This document shows, one piece after another, positions 42,479-51,962 of a stretch of 62,365 bases of DNA. How positions within the stretch are numbered: position 1 is the first letter of the stretch; each line of letters begins with the position of its first letter. The stretch is from a virus, in IMG/VR virus record IMGVR_UViG_3300008624_000009, positions 1 to 62,365 of that record; one strand, 5' to 3'. The notes below the pieces were generated by a model. The model made no database searches and was not told the origin of the DNA. It worked only from the letters and a program-made list of their open reading frames with translations. The translations under genes were made by a program, and so were the position numbers.

Positions 42479-43672
42479 ATGTCGTCAACTAAAATACAAG
42501 ATACTGTTATAGAAAGTTTAGATGCTAGTAAACTTACAGGAACATTTGGAGCAATAGATGGAAGTAATTTAACAAATTTGCCTCCATCTGGTGAAGTTAT
42601 AACAAAAGATACAGTTAATCCAGAAGCAAATAGTAATCCAGCAACTGGTGTAGGTACACTTTGGTTAAATACGCAAGATGGTGAAATGTATTGTTGCACA
42701 GATGCTACTACTGATGCTAATGTTTGGAAAACTGTTAGTACTTCTTCTGGTTCAGGTGGTTCTGGTTCTCCCGCTCCGGCAAATGAATCTTTTGTGATGG
42801 GTGTAAGTGATGGATATATGTCTGGTGGAGAAAATGATGCAACAGGTATAGATGTTCACAAAGTATCTTTTTCAAGTGATGGTGATGCTGCAGATCATGG
42901 TGATTTAACAGAAGCAAGAAATGCTGTTTGTGGATCCTCATCTGGTACACATGGATATATGATGGGTGGCTATAAACCCGGCTATCCTAGTAGTGCATCA
43001 ACCAGAGTTGATAAATTTGCTTTTGCTAGTAATGCATTTGGTACACAAGTATCAAATTTGCCTTGGGGTGATTTTAATTGTGCTGGACATTCATCATGGG
43101 CAGAAAATAAAAGTTTTATGAGTGGTGGATCTTATTATGGTCATGCTGTTCTTTCTTGGGGTCATGCTACAGACAATTCGATAGGACATCCACTAAACTT
43201 ATCAGGTACTAAAAATGAACACGCAGGTACTAGTTCAGCTACACATGGTTATTTAGCCGGAGGCAATCCTAATAATGGTATGCAAAAATTTCAATTTGCA
43301 AGTGGATATGCTGTTTCTGCCGGTATTGGAAATTTACACACTTATGTTCAGGAAATGGGTTCTTCAAATTCAGCTGACTGGGGTTATACTCATGCTGGTC
43401 ATGATGGAAGTTGGAACAATACAGCTACAATTCAAAAACACTCTTTTGTTTCAGATGGAACTGTTGGATTTGTTGGCAATTTATCAGAACCAAAAAATGC
43501 AAGTGGTGGTTTTTCTTCAACAACATATGGTTATTGTGGAGGCGGAAAACCAGCTGCTGGTGGACATACTGATAGAATTGAAAAATATCCTTTTGCTTCA
43601 GATTCAGGTGCTAGTACTGTTGGCGTTTTAATGAATCAATTACAACATCTTCCTGCTGGAAATCAAGTTTAA
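42479..43672 (+). CDS. Six-repeat beta-propeller adhesin 7
   Basis: This adhesin has 397 residues. The anchor is more divergent (SSTKIQDTVIESLDASKLTG) but keeps the collar VGTLWLNTQDGEMYCCTDAT. A Gly/Ser/Pro linker (SSGSGGSGSPAPAN, about 90-104) separates anchor and head, which is longer than in other copies. Blade cores are VHKVSF, VDKFAF, VLSWGHA, MQKFQF, IQKHSF and IEKYPF, again six. The C-terminus is PAGNQV. It is the only member of the run without a near-identical neighbour, so its anchor may be older or of mixed origin. Confidence 0.74.
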   Translation: MSSTKIQDTVIESLDASKLTGTFGAIDGSNLTNLPPSGEVITKDTVNPEANSNPATGVGTLWLNTQDGEMYCCTDATTDANVWKTVSTSSGSGGSGSPAPANESFVMGVSDGYMSGGENDATGIDVHKVSFSSDGDAADHGDLTEARNAVCGSSSGTHGYMMGGYKPGYPSSASTRVDKFAFASNAFGTQVSNLPWGDFNCAGHSSWAENKSFMSGGSYYGHAVLSWGHATDNSIGHPLNLSGTKNEHAGTSSATHGYLAGGNPNNGMQKFQFASGYAVSAGIGNLHTYVQEMGSSNSADWGYTHAGHDGSWNNTATIQKHSFVSDGTVGFVGNLSEPKNASGGFSSTTYGYCGGGKPAAGGHTDRIEKYPFASDSGASTVGVLMNQLQHLPAGNQV

Positions 43673-43696
43673 ATTATAAAAAAAAGGAAATAACAA

Positions 43697-44941
43697 ATGG
43701 CTGTAACTAAAATAACAGATGAAAATATAGTTGATGTTGATGCTTCAAAACTAGTAGGTTCTTTTGGAACGCTGGATGGTTCTAATTTGACTAATGTAAC
43801 AGTAGGTAAAACAGTTACTAAAGCAACTAGTGATCCAACACAGGAAACAAATCCTGCTGATGGCGTAGGAACATTATATTTGAATACTTCTAGTGGTGAG
43901 CTATTCTGTTGTGTAGATGCTACTACGGATTTTAATGTTTGGAAAAATACTGGATTAGGTACAACAGGTACAATAAAATATGTAGTTCCGAACAATTATG
44001 TATATCAAGGAACACAGAATGGTTATTCATTGGGTGGGCATTTAGATTTTGGTGATATTCAAAAGTTTTCATTCACATCTAATGGAAACAGTACAACTAT
44101 TGGCCAATTAGCTTGGTCTACTTATAATGGTGTAGGAAGTCAGAGTGAAACAGATGGTTATAAATGTAAAGGAACAGATTGGGGTGGTACACCATCTTCA
44201 CGATATGATATTCAAATGTTTTCATTTGCTTCTGAAGGTAATTCAGTAGCTACTGGATTTTATGCTTTGGATGCGGGTACTGAATATTCACATGGTGGCT
44301 CTTCTAGTTCCACAGACGGAATCCATTGTTATTTTACTGGTGGTTGGAATAGTACTCTCGGTGGTGGTATTACTGCTATTCAAAGTTTTTCATTTCCTGC
44401 AACATCTGATGCTATTGATGTTGGTGATTTAAGTACAGATGCCAATTCTGGCTGGGGTTGGTCATATGATAATACCTATGGTTATCATGCTGGTGGTTGG
44501 GGAGATAGTAATGGGGGTGAAAATGTAAAAAGAATACAAAAATTTCCATTTGCTCAATCTGGTATAGCAGGTTCAGTTATCAGTTCTGAATTAACAGTTG
44601 CAAGACGGCATTGTAACGGACAAGGTATATGTTCAACAACTCATGGTTTCGTAGCGGGTGGAGATACTGGGAATAATAATGAAACAAATGTTATTGATAA
44701 AATGTCATTTGCAACAGAAGCAACTATGACAGATCATGGCGATTTAAATTATGCTGTTTCTTATATGGCTGGAAACGCAAGTTCAACAACTGATGGCTAT
44801 GTTTTTGGTGGACAGTATATGCCAAATTATACGAAAGTAGATCACATTCAAAAATTTGCATATTCGTCTAATACAACTGCTAGTGATATTGGAAATATAT
44901 CAGCGGGTCCTCTTAAATCAGTTGCAGGATGTCATAACTAA
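43697..44941 (+). CDS. Six-repeat beta-propeller adhesin 8
   Basis: This adhesin has 414 residues. The anchor is AVTKITDENIVDVDASKLVG with the collar VGTLYLNTSSGELFCCVDAT and NTGLGTTG. Six Kelch-like blades have cores IQKFSF, IQMFSF, IQSFSF, IQKFPF, IDKMSF and IQKFAY. The C-terminus is SVAGCHN. Its first approximately 275 bases are nearly identical to those of the next gene, yet the next gene carries the other blade class. It is transcribed in the propeller run and has the shared leader AAAAAAGGAAATAACAA. Confidence 0.75.
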   Translation: MAVTKITDENIVDVDASKLVGSFGTLDGSNLTNVTVGKTVTKATSDPTQETNPADGVGTLYLNTSSGELFCCVDATTDFNVWKNTGLGTTGTIKYVVPNNYVYQGTQNGYSLGGHLDFGDIQKFSFTSNGNSTTIGQLAWSTYNGVGSQSETDGYKCKGTDWGGTPSSRYDIQMFSFASEGNSVATGFYALDAGTEYSHGGSSSSTDGIHCYFTGGWNSTLGGGITAIQSFSFPATSDAIDVGDLSTDANSGWGWSYDNTYGYHAGGWGDSNGGENVKRIQKFPFAQSGIAGSVISSELTVARRHCNGQGICSTTHGFVAGGDTGNNNETNVIDKMSFATEATMTDHGDLNYAVSYMAGNASSTTDGYVFGGQYMPNYTKVDHIQKFAYSSNTTASDIGNISAGPLKSVAGCHN

Positions 44942-45240
44942 TAAGTCTTTAAAAAGGAAATAACAAATGTCTGTAACTAAAGTAACAGATGAAAATATAG
45001 TTGATGTTGATGCTTCAAAACTAGTAGGTTCTTTTGGAAATGTTGATGGTTCTAATTTGACTAATGTACCTCTTGGCAAATCAATTACTAAAACAACTAG
45101 TGATCCAACACAGGAAACAAATCCTGCTGATGGCGTAGGAACATTATATTTGAATACTTCTAGTGGTGAGTTATTCTGTTGCGTAGATGCTACTACGGAT
45201 TTTAATGTTTGGAAAAATACTGGATTAGGTACAACAGGTA
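43697..45240 (+). repeat. Duplicated anchor-coding block (43697-43970 and 44967-45240)
   Basis: Two direct copies of about 274 bases, 1270 bases apart, encode the anchors of adhesins 8 and 9. Long stretches are identical, for example the segment coding ASDPTQETNPADGVGTLYLN-type sequence. Shared bases extend upstream into the ribosome-binding leader. Similarity stops abruptly where the propellers begin. Confidence 0.8.
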
Positions 45241-46178
45241 AGATTGAATTTTCTTCTGGGCCACAATATTTTGGAAATAGAGGATTATTTTTTGGTGGTA
45301 ACTGGACTCAGATGACAACTGATGCTATTCAATATCTTAGTATACCATCATTAAGTAATACAACTACATTTGGTGATTTAAATAGGTATCATCAATCAAG
45401 GCCTGGATGTTTATCTAATGGAACACGAGCAGTTTGTGTTGCTGGTAATATGGATGGGCCGAATACAGGAATGGATTATGTTACAGTAGCAACACCTGCT
45501 ACTTCACAAGAGTTTGGAACATTTGCTTATGCTAATACTTATCTTGATGCTGTAAGTAATGGAACAAGAGGACTTATTACTCCTGGCGCATATGGTAGTG
45601 CTAGTATGCCTATGGAATATATTACTGTTCAAACTAATGGTAATTCTACAACTTTTGGTTCTGTTGTATTTAGTAATGGTTCATATGATCAGCATTGTGG
45701 ATGGATGCCAGTTGTTGGTAATGGTACTAGAGCAATAATGTTGGGTGGTTATCCACATACTCCAAATGGCCCTCTCATTGGTGGAATTATAAGTTATGTA
45801 GTTATAGCTACTCAGAGTAATGCATCTCAATTTGGTACTTTAAATCAATATAGATACGGTGCAGCAGGATTAAATGATAGAACTTATGGTGTATGTTGGG
45901 GTGGACAATATTATGATAATGGTTATATTCCAGCTGGAAATGAATGGATAACAATGGCAACAAATGGTAATGCACTAGTATTTGGTGGAGTAACTGTGAG
46001 CCATCAAAACGATACAGGTGCCTGTTCAAATTCAGAAAGAGGTGTAATACAAATGTATACTAATAATGAAATTGAATATATGACAATGGCAAATCCAAAT
46101 GCTAATGCTGTTGTATTTGGACAAAATTCTATATCATCTAATCAAGCTGGTTGTGGTGCAACATCAGGTAATGCATAA
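44967..46178 (+). CDS. Six-repeat propeller adhesin 9, second blade class
   Basis: This adhesin has 403 residues. The anchor is almost identical to that of the previous gene (SVTKVTDENIVDVDASKLVG; collar VGTLYLNTSSGELFCCVDAT). From about residue 95 it changes to blades of a different class, with the core 'M-E-Y-I-T-V-x-T-x-x-N-x-x-x-F-G' and turns 'S-N-G-T-R-A-V'. Cores are IQYLSI, MDYVTV, MEYITV, ISYVVI, NEWITM and IEYMTM, again six. The C-terminus is ATSGNA. It resembles the 53520 protein in blade type. The junction between anchor and head is sharp and gives the best single example of head replacement in this window. Confidence 0.75.
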   Translation: MSVTKVTDENIVDVDASKLVGSFGNVDGSNLTNVPLGKSITKTTSDPTQETNPADGVGTLYLNTSSGELFCCVDATTDFNVWKNTGLGTTGKIEFSSGPQYFGNRGLFFGGNWTQMTTDAIQYLSIPSLSNTTTFGDLNRYHQSRPGCLSNGTRAVCVAGNMDGPNTGMDYVTVATPATSQEFGTFAYANTYLDAVSNGTRGLITPGAYGSASMPMEYITVQTNGNSTTFGSVVFSNGSYDQHCGWMPVVGNGTRAIMLGGYPHTPNGPLIGGIISYVVIATQSNASQFGTLNQYRYGAAGLNDRTYGVCWGGQYYDNGYIPAGNEWITMATNGNALVFGGVTVSHQNDTGACSNSERGVIQMYTNNEIEYMTMANPNANAVVFGQNSISSNQAGCGATSGNA

Positions 46179-46179
46179 T

Positions 46180-46187
46180 TATAAATA
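46180..46187 (+). promoter_or_regulatory. T4-type late promoter (first of pair)
   Basis: An exact TATAAATA, two bases after the adhesin 9 stop codon, is followed 33 bases later by a second copy. Both point at the 46256 helical protein gene. Confidence 0.74.
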
Positions 46188-46212
46188 ATGCAGATAAGAG
46201 TAAAATGAGTAT

Positions 46213-46220
46213 TATAAATA
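46213..46220 (+). promoter_or_regulatory. T4-type late promoter (second of pair)
   Basis: This second exact TATAAATA stands about 36 bases before the ATG of the helical 278-residue protein, a more usual distance than the first copy. A similar double promoter stands after the paralogous gene at 55137. Confidence 0.75.
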
Positions 46221-46255
46221 CAAGTAATTATTAAATTATTTTTTTAGGAGTCAAC

Positions 46256-47092
46256 ATGAGTGAAGAAAAAAGTGAATCAAAAGATTTAGTTGTAAATACA
46301 TTTAAAAATGATTCTCTTGCAACAAAGTATGAATCATATGGTGGAAAATCATTAGTTCAAAATTTACAAAATGCTGAACTTGCAGTAAATAAGGTTAAAT
46401 ATACAGAACGCATTTGGGATAGGTCAAGAAGTCAATTTATGTTGAAACACTTGACTTGTTCACAAGCTGATGATTGGACAAGACTACGACAAGTCTCTGC
46501 TGAGATGGCAAGTAAACGAATGGCTCTTAATGAAGCAAAATTTGGTTACATGGAAGCAGTTACAAAAACTAAAATCAAAAGACAAAAAATTGATCAAGAG
46601 GATGATCCTCTTAAAAGAGAATTACTTGAAATTCAAGTTGCTAGAATGGAATCAGGTAATGCAGAGCTTTTGGTTAAAGTTGAAGGTGCTTTAAAAGAAA
46701 TTGAAACTCTTGGGCAAATGCATGACCAGTTGAAAGATATTATTGGTGATGTTTCTGAGGAAGAATTTGAAAAAGCTCAAGTTTTATCACATATTAAACG
46801 TGCTATGACACAAGCAATTCGTGAAGTTAGGGAACGGGGAACTATTGGTTGTGGTAATCAGGAATATTTAGAACAAGTTGGTGTTTCTGTTACAAATGCA
46901 CATAAGGAAATAAGAGAGTTTTTAGCACAAGAAGCAAGTACGGGTGTTGCTAATACTTCATTATTACACTCTTTTGTTAATGATTTTGCAGATAGGCATG
47001 AAGGAGTAGCAATACAACAAGCAGACTTTTTAGGATTTTCATTAGATGCAAATAAATTATTAACGTACACACCAGAAGAAGAAAACCAATAA
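46256..47092 (+). CDS. Helical 278-residue protein A (paralogue of 55137)
   Basis: The predicted protein is almost all alpha-helix with long charged heptad stretches (about 60-190). The same length and a matching middle occur in the gene at 55137: 'SKR.AL.EA.F', 'VE.A.KEI...', 'E.DFE'-type and 'EY.EQ.G' motifs. It contains LSHIKRAMTQAIREVRERG at about 180-198. There is no signal peptide, membrane segment or catalytic motif. AGGAG precedes ATG 46256 and twin late promoters sit just upstream. The function is unknown. Its placement after adhesin arrays suggests an assembly or anchoring role for them. Confidence 0.65.
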   Translation: MSEEKSESKDLVVNTFKNDSLATKYESYGGKSLVQNLQNAELAVNKVKYTERIWDRSRSQFMLKHLTCSQADDWTRLRQVSAEMASKRMALNEAKFGYMEAVTKTKIKRQKIDQEDDPLKRELLEIQVARMESGNAELLVKVEGALKEIETLGQMHDQLKDIIGDVSEEEFEKAQVLSHIKRAMTQAIREVRERGTIGCGNQEYLEQVGVSVTNAHKEIREFLAQEASTGVANTSLLHSFVNDFADRHEGVAIQQADFLGFSLDANKLLTYTPEEENQ

Positions 47093-47108
47093 AAAAGGAT
47101 TTATACAA

Positions 47109-48860
47109 ATGTATATAGGAAAACCATACCAAAGTACCGCTGTACCAAGTAAAACATTTGATACTTTTACTGGTAACGGATCAATAACAACATTAACATT
47201 ATCACAAACACCATCTTCTGTTAATAATGTGTTTGTATATTTTGATGGTGTTGCTCAAAGACCAACTACGGATTATACCTTAGCTGGAAATACATTAACA
47301 TTTTCTTCTGCTCCTTCTAATGGTGTTGTTGTTTTTGCAATAGTAGGTGGTGGAGAACATATTTCTACACCTATGGGTGGTTCAATAGGTGCTGAAGATA
47401 TTGTTGATGCTGCTATTACTAATGCAAAAATAACATCTGTTGATGCAAGTAAACTTAGTGGTAGTGCATTTCCAGCAATTAATGGTGCTAATATTTCAAA
47501 TCAATTTGAACAAGCTAGTCCTTTTATAGAATCTACATCTGATCCTGCTATAGATAGTAATTTGACATTAGGAACAGCATGGCTTAATAAAACGACTGGC
47601 AATATATATATTTGTACGGATGCTACGACAAACGAAAATAGTTGGCAAAGTGTCGGTGATGGTTCTGGACATATATTAAAAAATCAACTACCTGGCGAAG
47701 CTACTGATGATGTACCTAATATAGAAGAAAGTACAACATTGAGTCATACCTTTACTGGTGGTACTGATGCAGACGGTACTGTTACACACTATGTCGTAGA
47801 TCAAATCTCTGATCCTATTTTATCAGTTGCTGCTTCAGAAGTTGCTGCTGGTTCAGCACATGAATTTACTGCTTCAGCAGTTAGTGGTGATACGAATGTT
47901 ACATTTCGTGTAAGGACAAAGGATGATGCTGGTATGTATAGTCCCGGCATAACTGTTACCGTAACCGTAGAAGATTATGTACCTTTTTGGTCAAATTATG
48001 CTCAAATGCACGCATATAGTGCTGGTGGCTGTTGGGGACACGATAAAATTGAAAGATTTTCAGTATTAACGGATGCAAATAATGCTGAGATTGGTACACT
48101 TTCTCTTGCGGTGGAATATGGAACGGGTACAAATAGTATATCACATGGATATATTTACGGTGGGGTAAATGATTGGGCTAATGGGTCTGAAAGTGTTGTG
48201 CAGAAAGTTCAATTGGCTGCATCAGCGAGTTCTTCTAATATATCTAATATGGTGAAACATTCTTATCAGCATGGTGCTGCTAATGAAGAAAATTATGGAT
48301 GGAAGTTTGGTGGTGATAGTACTCCTGATCCAGATTGGCGGATTCTTGAAAAACAATCTTATGCTTCTGATTCAAATATGACTAGTCCAGGCAATATGGT
48401 TGGTGGTGATCGTGGTAATATGAATGATGGAGTTTCTGGCCCTACACATGGATTTGCTATTGGTAATAATTATTATTCTTGTATTGATAAATGGTCTTAT
48501 GCTTCTGGTACAGATGCAGCAGATCATGGTGATAATTCTGAATATAGGTCAGGTGTTGCTACACAATGGACTACAACTCATGGTTATTTAAGTGGTGGAT
48601 ATAAATTAGGTGTTGGATCTAAAACCCATGTTGATAAATTTTCTTTTGCTAGTAATTCAACTGCTACACAAGTAGGAAATATATCGAGTTACAGATATGG
48701 TAATCTTCAAGGATGGTCTACACAAACTCATGCATATACTGGTACTGGTTATGGTGGTTATAAAACAGTTGATAAATTTGCATTTGCAAGTGAAGGAACA
48801 GCAGCACATTGTTCAGACTTACTTAATAATACAGTAGGTGCATCTAGTTTTCAAAGATAA
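47109..48860 (+). CDS. Six-repeat beta-propeller adhesin 10 with Ig-like insert
   Basis: This adhesin has 583 residues. Residues 1-80 are MYIGKPYQSTAVPSKTFDTF plus one beta repeat (VYFDGVAQRPTTDYTLAGN). Then come AITNAKITSVDASKLSG and the collar LGTAWLNKTTGNIYICTDAT. Residues about 195-290 form an extra Ig/cadherin-like domain (ESTTLSHTFTGGTDADGTVT, VTFRVRTKDDAGMYS). The propeller has six blades with cores IERFSV, VQKVQL, LEKQSY, IDKWSY, VDKFSF and VDKFAF, and the C-terminus is VGASSFQR. It combines three modules seen separately elsewhere and is the longest propeller protein here. Confidence 0.75.
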   Translation: MYIGKPYQSTAVPSKTFDTFTGNGSITTLTLSQTPSSVNNVFVYFDGVAQRPTTDYTLAGNTLTFSSAPSNGVVVFAIVGGGEHISTPMGGSIGAEDIVDAAITNAKITSVDASKLSGSAFPAINGANISNQFEQASPFIESTSDPAIDSNLTLGTAWLNKTTGNIYICTDATTNENSWQSVGDGSGHILKNQLPGEATDDVPNIEESTTLSHTFTGGTDADGTVTHYVVDQISDPILSVAASEVAAGSAHEFTASAVSGDTNVTFRVRTKDDAGMYSPGITVTVTVEDYVPFWSNYAQMHAYSAGGCWGHDKIERFSVLTDANNAEIGTLSLAVEYGTGTNSISHGYIYGGVNDWANGSESVVQKVQLAASASSSNISNMVKHSYQHGAANEENYGWKFGGDSTPDPDWRILEKQSYASDSNMTSPGNMVGGDRGNMNDGVSGPTHGFAIGNNYYSCIDKWSYASGTDAADHGDNSEYRSGVATQWTTTHGYLSGGYKLGVGSKTHVDKFSFASNSTATQVGNISSYRYGNLQGWSTQTHAYTGTGYGGYKTVDKFAFASEGTAAHCSDLLNNTVGASSFQR

Positions 48861-48944
48861 AGATAAAGAATAATTGAGATAAGTTATATTATATTAAGTT
48901 AGAAATAATAATTTAAAAATAAAATTTAAAAAAGGATTCATAAT

Positions 48945-51908
48945 ATGTCAATAGTAAAAAGTACTTTAGGGTTGGTTTGTAGTGAACAGAAACCTTCCGA
49001 ACTTGCCTTTTCTCGTAATAGTATCGGTACAAGAGTTAATGCCATCGGTTTAGTTGAAACGCTTCCGGCTAATACTATTCGACTAGATTACAAGCCGGAA
49101 TTGGTTGGTGAAACAAATGGATGGTTATTAGAAGAAGCATCAACAAATCTTTGTTTACATTCAGAAGCATTTGATAATGCAGTTTGGATGGGTGGGTCTA
49201 ATGAAGTTACAGCTACACCAAATGCACATCATTCTCCAACTGGTGATAATATAGCTACATATGTAAAAGCAGTAGAGAATGCTAATGATATGGCATATGT
49301 TAGACAGGATGTAGGTGCTTTTACTGCTTCAAGTAAATATACTATTTCTGTATATGCAAAAAGAGGAGAAGCTATTGGAAGTCCAGATTATTTAGAAATT
49401 ACTAATGCAACTGGAGCATCTCCTTCTTCACAAACATTTAATTTATCAAATGGAACTAAGGGTAGTGCTATTGGTGTGGATTCATCAAACATTGTAGAAT
49501 ATCCTTATGGATGGTATCGTTGTGAAATGACATTTGTAGCTGATGCAGATTCTGGTTCTAATGCATATTTTATGTTAAGAAAAACTGATGGAAACAGTAG
49601 TGCTGAGACTTGGGGAGCTCAAGAAGGTGTATATTTATGGGGTGCTCAAGTTGAACAAAAGAGTTATAGTACTTCTTATATTCCAACAACAGATGCTACT
49701 GTAACTAGAGAAGAAGATGTTGCTTCTTATACAGTTGATGAAGAAGATTATAACTGGCGTGTTGGTTGTGCTATGACTATGCGTGGTAGATCACATGGCG
49801 GAGAAACTGGTGCTATTTTTCATTACGCAAATAGTGTTGGAGTAGATGGTGGTGCTGCTGATGATAACTCAATTACATGGTATAATAATGGCGATGTTAA
49901 AGTTATTAAAGATGGAGCATTACAAAATGAAACGAAAGTTAGTTCTGGATTATCTGTAGCAGTAAAATCAGATTTTAATATGGCGATGAGTGTTGAACCT
50001 AGTCGTTTACACGTTGCACAAGGACAAACCTTAGCTCCAAATCTACCAGATACTTCTATTGACGTACCAAAGAATATTACTGGTAGTAATTTTGTTGTTA
50101 AATTTTTTCATGGTGCTGGAGTTAGTGGTAGTGGACATCTAAAAACATTTTCCATTCAACCACAAAAACTTACTGATACACAACTTCAAATAAGCAGTAA
50201 TATACAAGGAACGTATGATGGTTCTGGTAATCTTAATAGTGCTTCTTCAGTTCTTGATGGTTCAATTACTACAGCAAAACTTGCTAATAATGCAGTTGAT
50301 GGAACTAAAATTGCTGACAATTCAATTACTTCAGCACATTTGGATGTAAATGTTATTCTTGCTGAAGATATTGCAGCAAACGCAATTACTGTTGCAGAAA
50401 TTCAAAACAATGCAGTTGAAACTGCAAAAATTCAAGATGGTGCAGTAACAGGTGAAAAGATTGCATTAACAAGTCAAGCATCTAGTGATCTTATGTATTT
50501 CAATGGTACTAAGTGGGTTCGCCTAGAAAAGGGTACTAGTGGACAGTTGTTATCAACAAATAATAGTGGAGTACTTGAATGGAAAGATGATGGTAGCTCT
50601 GCACCTGCTAATCCTGATACTCAACTTGGACTAGGTGGTGGTGATATTACAGGTACTATCAATATTCCAACTATCGTACCTAATAGTGTTGGTATTATTG
50701 AATTAGAGACAGATAATGTTGGTACTACTGGACAAGCATTGATGAAAACTGTTGGTGGTACATTGGAATTTGGTGATGTTTCTGCTGACCCAACAATGGG
50801 TGGAGATTTGTCCGGGCCTGCTTCTAATGCACAAATTGCTAATGATGCAGTTGGTAGTGATGAAATTGCTGATAGTGCAGTAGTAATGGCACATCTTGCA
50901 GATGATGCTGTTACAGCTGATAAATTGCGTGATAGTACTGTAACAGATTCGGAACGTGCAGTTACAACAAATCATATTAGAAATTCTAATATTACCGCAG
51001 ATAAAATTGCTAATGATGCTGTTACCTCTGATAAAATTGCTGATGATGCTGTTCTTAGTGCTCATCTTGCAGATAATAGTGTTCTTGAAGCAGCAATACA
51101 AAATAATGCTGTAACAAATTCTAAAATTAATGTTAATGCTGTAACAAACTCAAAACTTGCTACAGATGCAGTAACAAATTCCAAAATTGCTGATGGTGCA
51201 ATTACAGCTGCTAAAATTGCAGCGGGTGTTATTGTTGCACAAAATATTGCTTCTAATTCAGTTGGAGTTGATGAATTAAATGTAGCAGAAGGTACTGCTG
51301 GACAAGTACTTTCTACGAATGGTGCTGGTGCATTATCATTTGTTGATGCTGGTGCAAATGATCCAGCAGTAGGTGGTGCTTTTACTGGTACAGTTTCTAA
51401 TATCCAAATTCCTGATAATACAATTACCTCTGCGATGATTGCTGCAGATGTTATTGTTGCCGAGGATTTGGCAAATAATTCTATCACAGTTGCAGAACTT
51501 TCTGATGGTGCAGTAGCAACAGCAAAAATTGCTGACAATGCTGTTACTGGTGCTAAGATTTCTATGGGTGGTGATGCTGGTGGTGATATTATGTATTTTG
51601 ATGGTACAGATTATGCACGTTTACCAGTTGGTACAGCTGGACAAGTACTTACAATGAACTCTGGTGGTAGTGCTCCTGAATGGGCAGCAACTTCTTCAAA
51701 TGCATCAACAACAAATGTAGGTGGTGATTTGTCTGGTACAGTTGCAAATGCACAGATTATTGCTAATGCTGTAACTATTGCAGAACTTGCTGTTGCTGAT
51801 GGTACTAATGGACAAGTACTTCAAACGGATGGTGCTGGTACTTTAAGTTTTGTTACTCCTGCTTCTGGTGGTGGTACTGATGTAGCTATGGCGATTGCCT
51901 TAGGTTAA
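48945..51908 (+). CDS. Giant KIA-repeat tail fibre, 987 residues
   Basis: Residues 1-75 carry the 'fibre head' pattern ELAFSRNSIGTRVNAIGLVE ... LDYKPELVG ... LLEEASTNLC, widely seen at phage fibre N-termini. Residues about 85-245 form a beta-sandwich carbohydrate-binding-like domain (YTISVYAKRGE, GWYRCEMTFVAD, VYLWGAQVEQ). From about residue 420 onward there are roughly 30 shaft repeats of 10-13 residues of the form D-N-A-V-T-x-x-K-I-A, interrupted by GQVLSTNGAGALSF and GGDLSGTVANAQI modules. The C-terminus is TDVAMAIALG, shared in part with the 56468 protein. A perfect hairpin follows. The glycan-binding role is inferred from the sandwich domain. Confidence 0.75.
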   Translation: MSIVKSTLGLVCSEQKPSELAFSRNSIGTRVNAIGLVETLPANTIRLDYKPELVGETNGWLLEEASTNLCLHSEAFDNAVWMGGSNEVTATPNAHHSPTGDNIATYVKAVENANDMAYVRQDVGAFTASSKYTISVYAKRGEAIGSPDYLEITNATGASPSSQTFNLSNGTKGSAIGVDSSNIVEYPYGWYRCEMTFVADADSGSNAYFMLRKTDGNSSAETWGAQEGVYLWGAQVEQKSYSTSYIPTTDATVTREEDVASYTVDEEDYNWRVGCAMTMRGRSHGGETGAIFHYANSVGVDGGAADDNSITWYNNGDVKVIKDGALQNETKVSSGLSVAVKSDFNMAMSVEPSRLHVAQGQTLAPNLPDTSIDVPKNITGSNFVVKFFHGAGVSGSGHLKTFSIQPQKLTDTQLQISSNIQGTYDGSGNLNSASSVLDGSITTAKLANNAVDGTKIADNSITSAHLDVNVILAEDIAANAITVAEIQNNAVETAKIQDGAVTGEKIALTSQASSDLMYFNGTKWVRLEKGTSGQLLSTNNSGVLEWKDDGSSAPANPDTQLGLGGGDITGTINIPTIVPNSVGIIELETDNVGTTGQALMKTVGGTLEFGDVSADPTMGGDLSGPASNAQIANDAVGSDEIADSAVVMAHLADDAVTADKLRDSTVTDSERAVTTNHIRNSNITADKIANDAVTSDKIADDAVLSAHLADNSVLEAAIQNNAVTNSKINVNAVTNSKLATDAVTNSKIADGAITAAKIAAGVIVAQNIASNSVGVDELNVAEGTAGQVLSTNGAGALSFVDAGANDPAVGGAFTGTVSNIQIPDNTITSAMIAADVIVAEDLANNSITVAELSDGAVATAKIADNAVTGAKISMGGDAGGDIMYFDGTDYARLPVGTAGQVLTMNSGGSAPEWAATSSNASTTNVGGDLSGTVANAQIIANAVTIAELAVADGTNGQVLQTDGAGTLSFVTPASGGGTDVAMAIALG

Positions 51909-51917
51909 AATAAACTC

Positions 51918-51945
51918 ATAGCACATGGAATTGTCCATGTGCTAT
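51918..51945 (+). terminator. Perfect 12-bp hairpin, possible terminator or RNA stabiliser
   Basis: Arms 51918-51929 and 51934-51945 (ATAGCACATGGA and its complement) enclose the loop ATTG. It starts ten bases after the stop codon of the giant fibre and ends 18 bases before a late promoter. There is no U-tract, so it may be a weak terminator or a 3'-end stabilising or processing signal. It separates two transcripts. Confidence 0.6.
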
Positions 51946-51962
51946 AAACCTAAATCTAAATA

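Noticed and set aside
31360-51538. Long minus-strand open frames, for example 31360-32007, 50703-51101 and 51062-51538
   Set aside because: They are antisense shadows of KIA-repeat shafts. The repetitive codon pattern keeps the opposite frame open. They have no ribosome sites, and the peptides are low-complexity Ser/Val/Thr or Cys/Ile strings.
50220-51560. CRISPR-like array of short repeats
   Set aside because: The repeats are in-frame coding units of varying length and sequence, without constant repeats separated by unique spacers.
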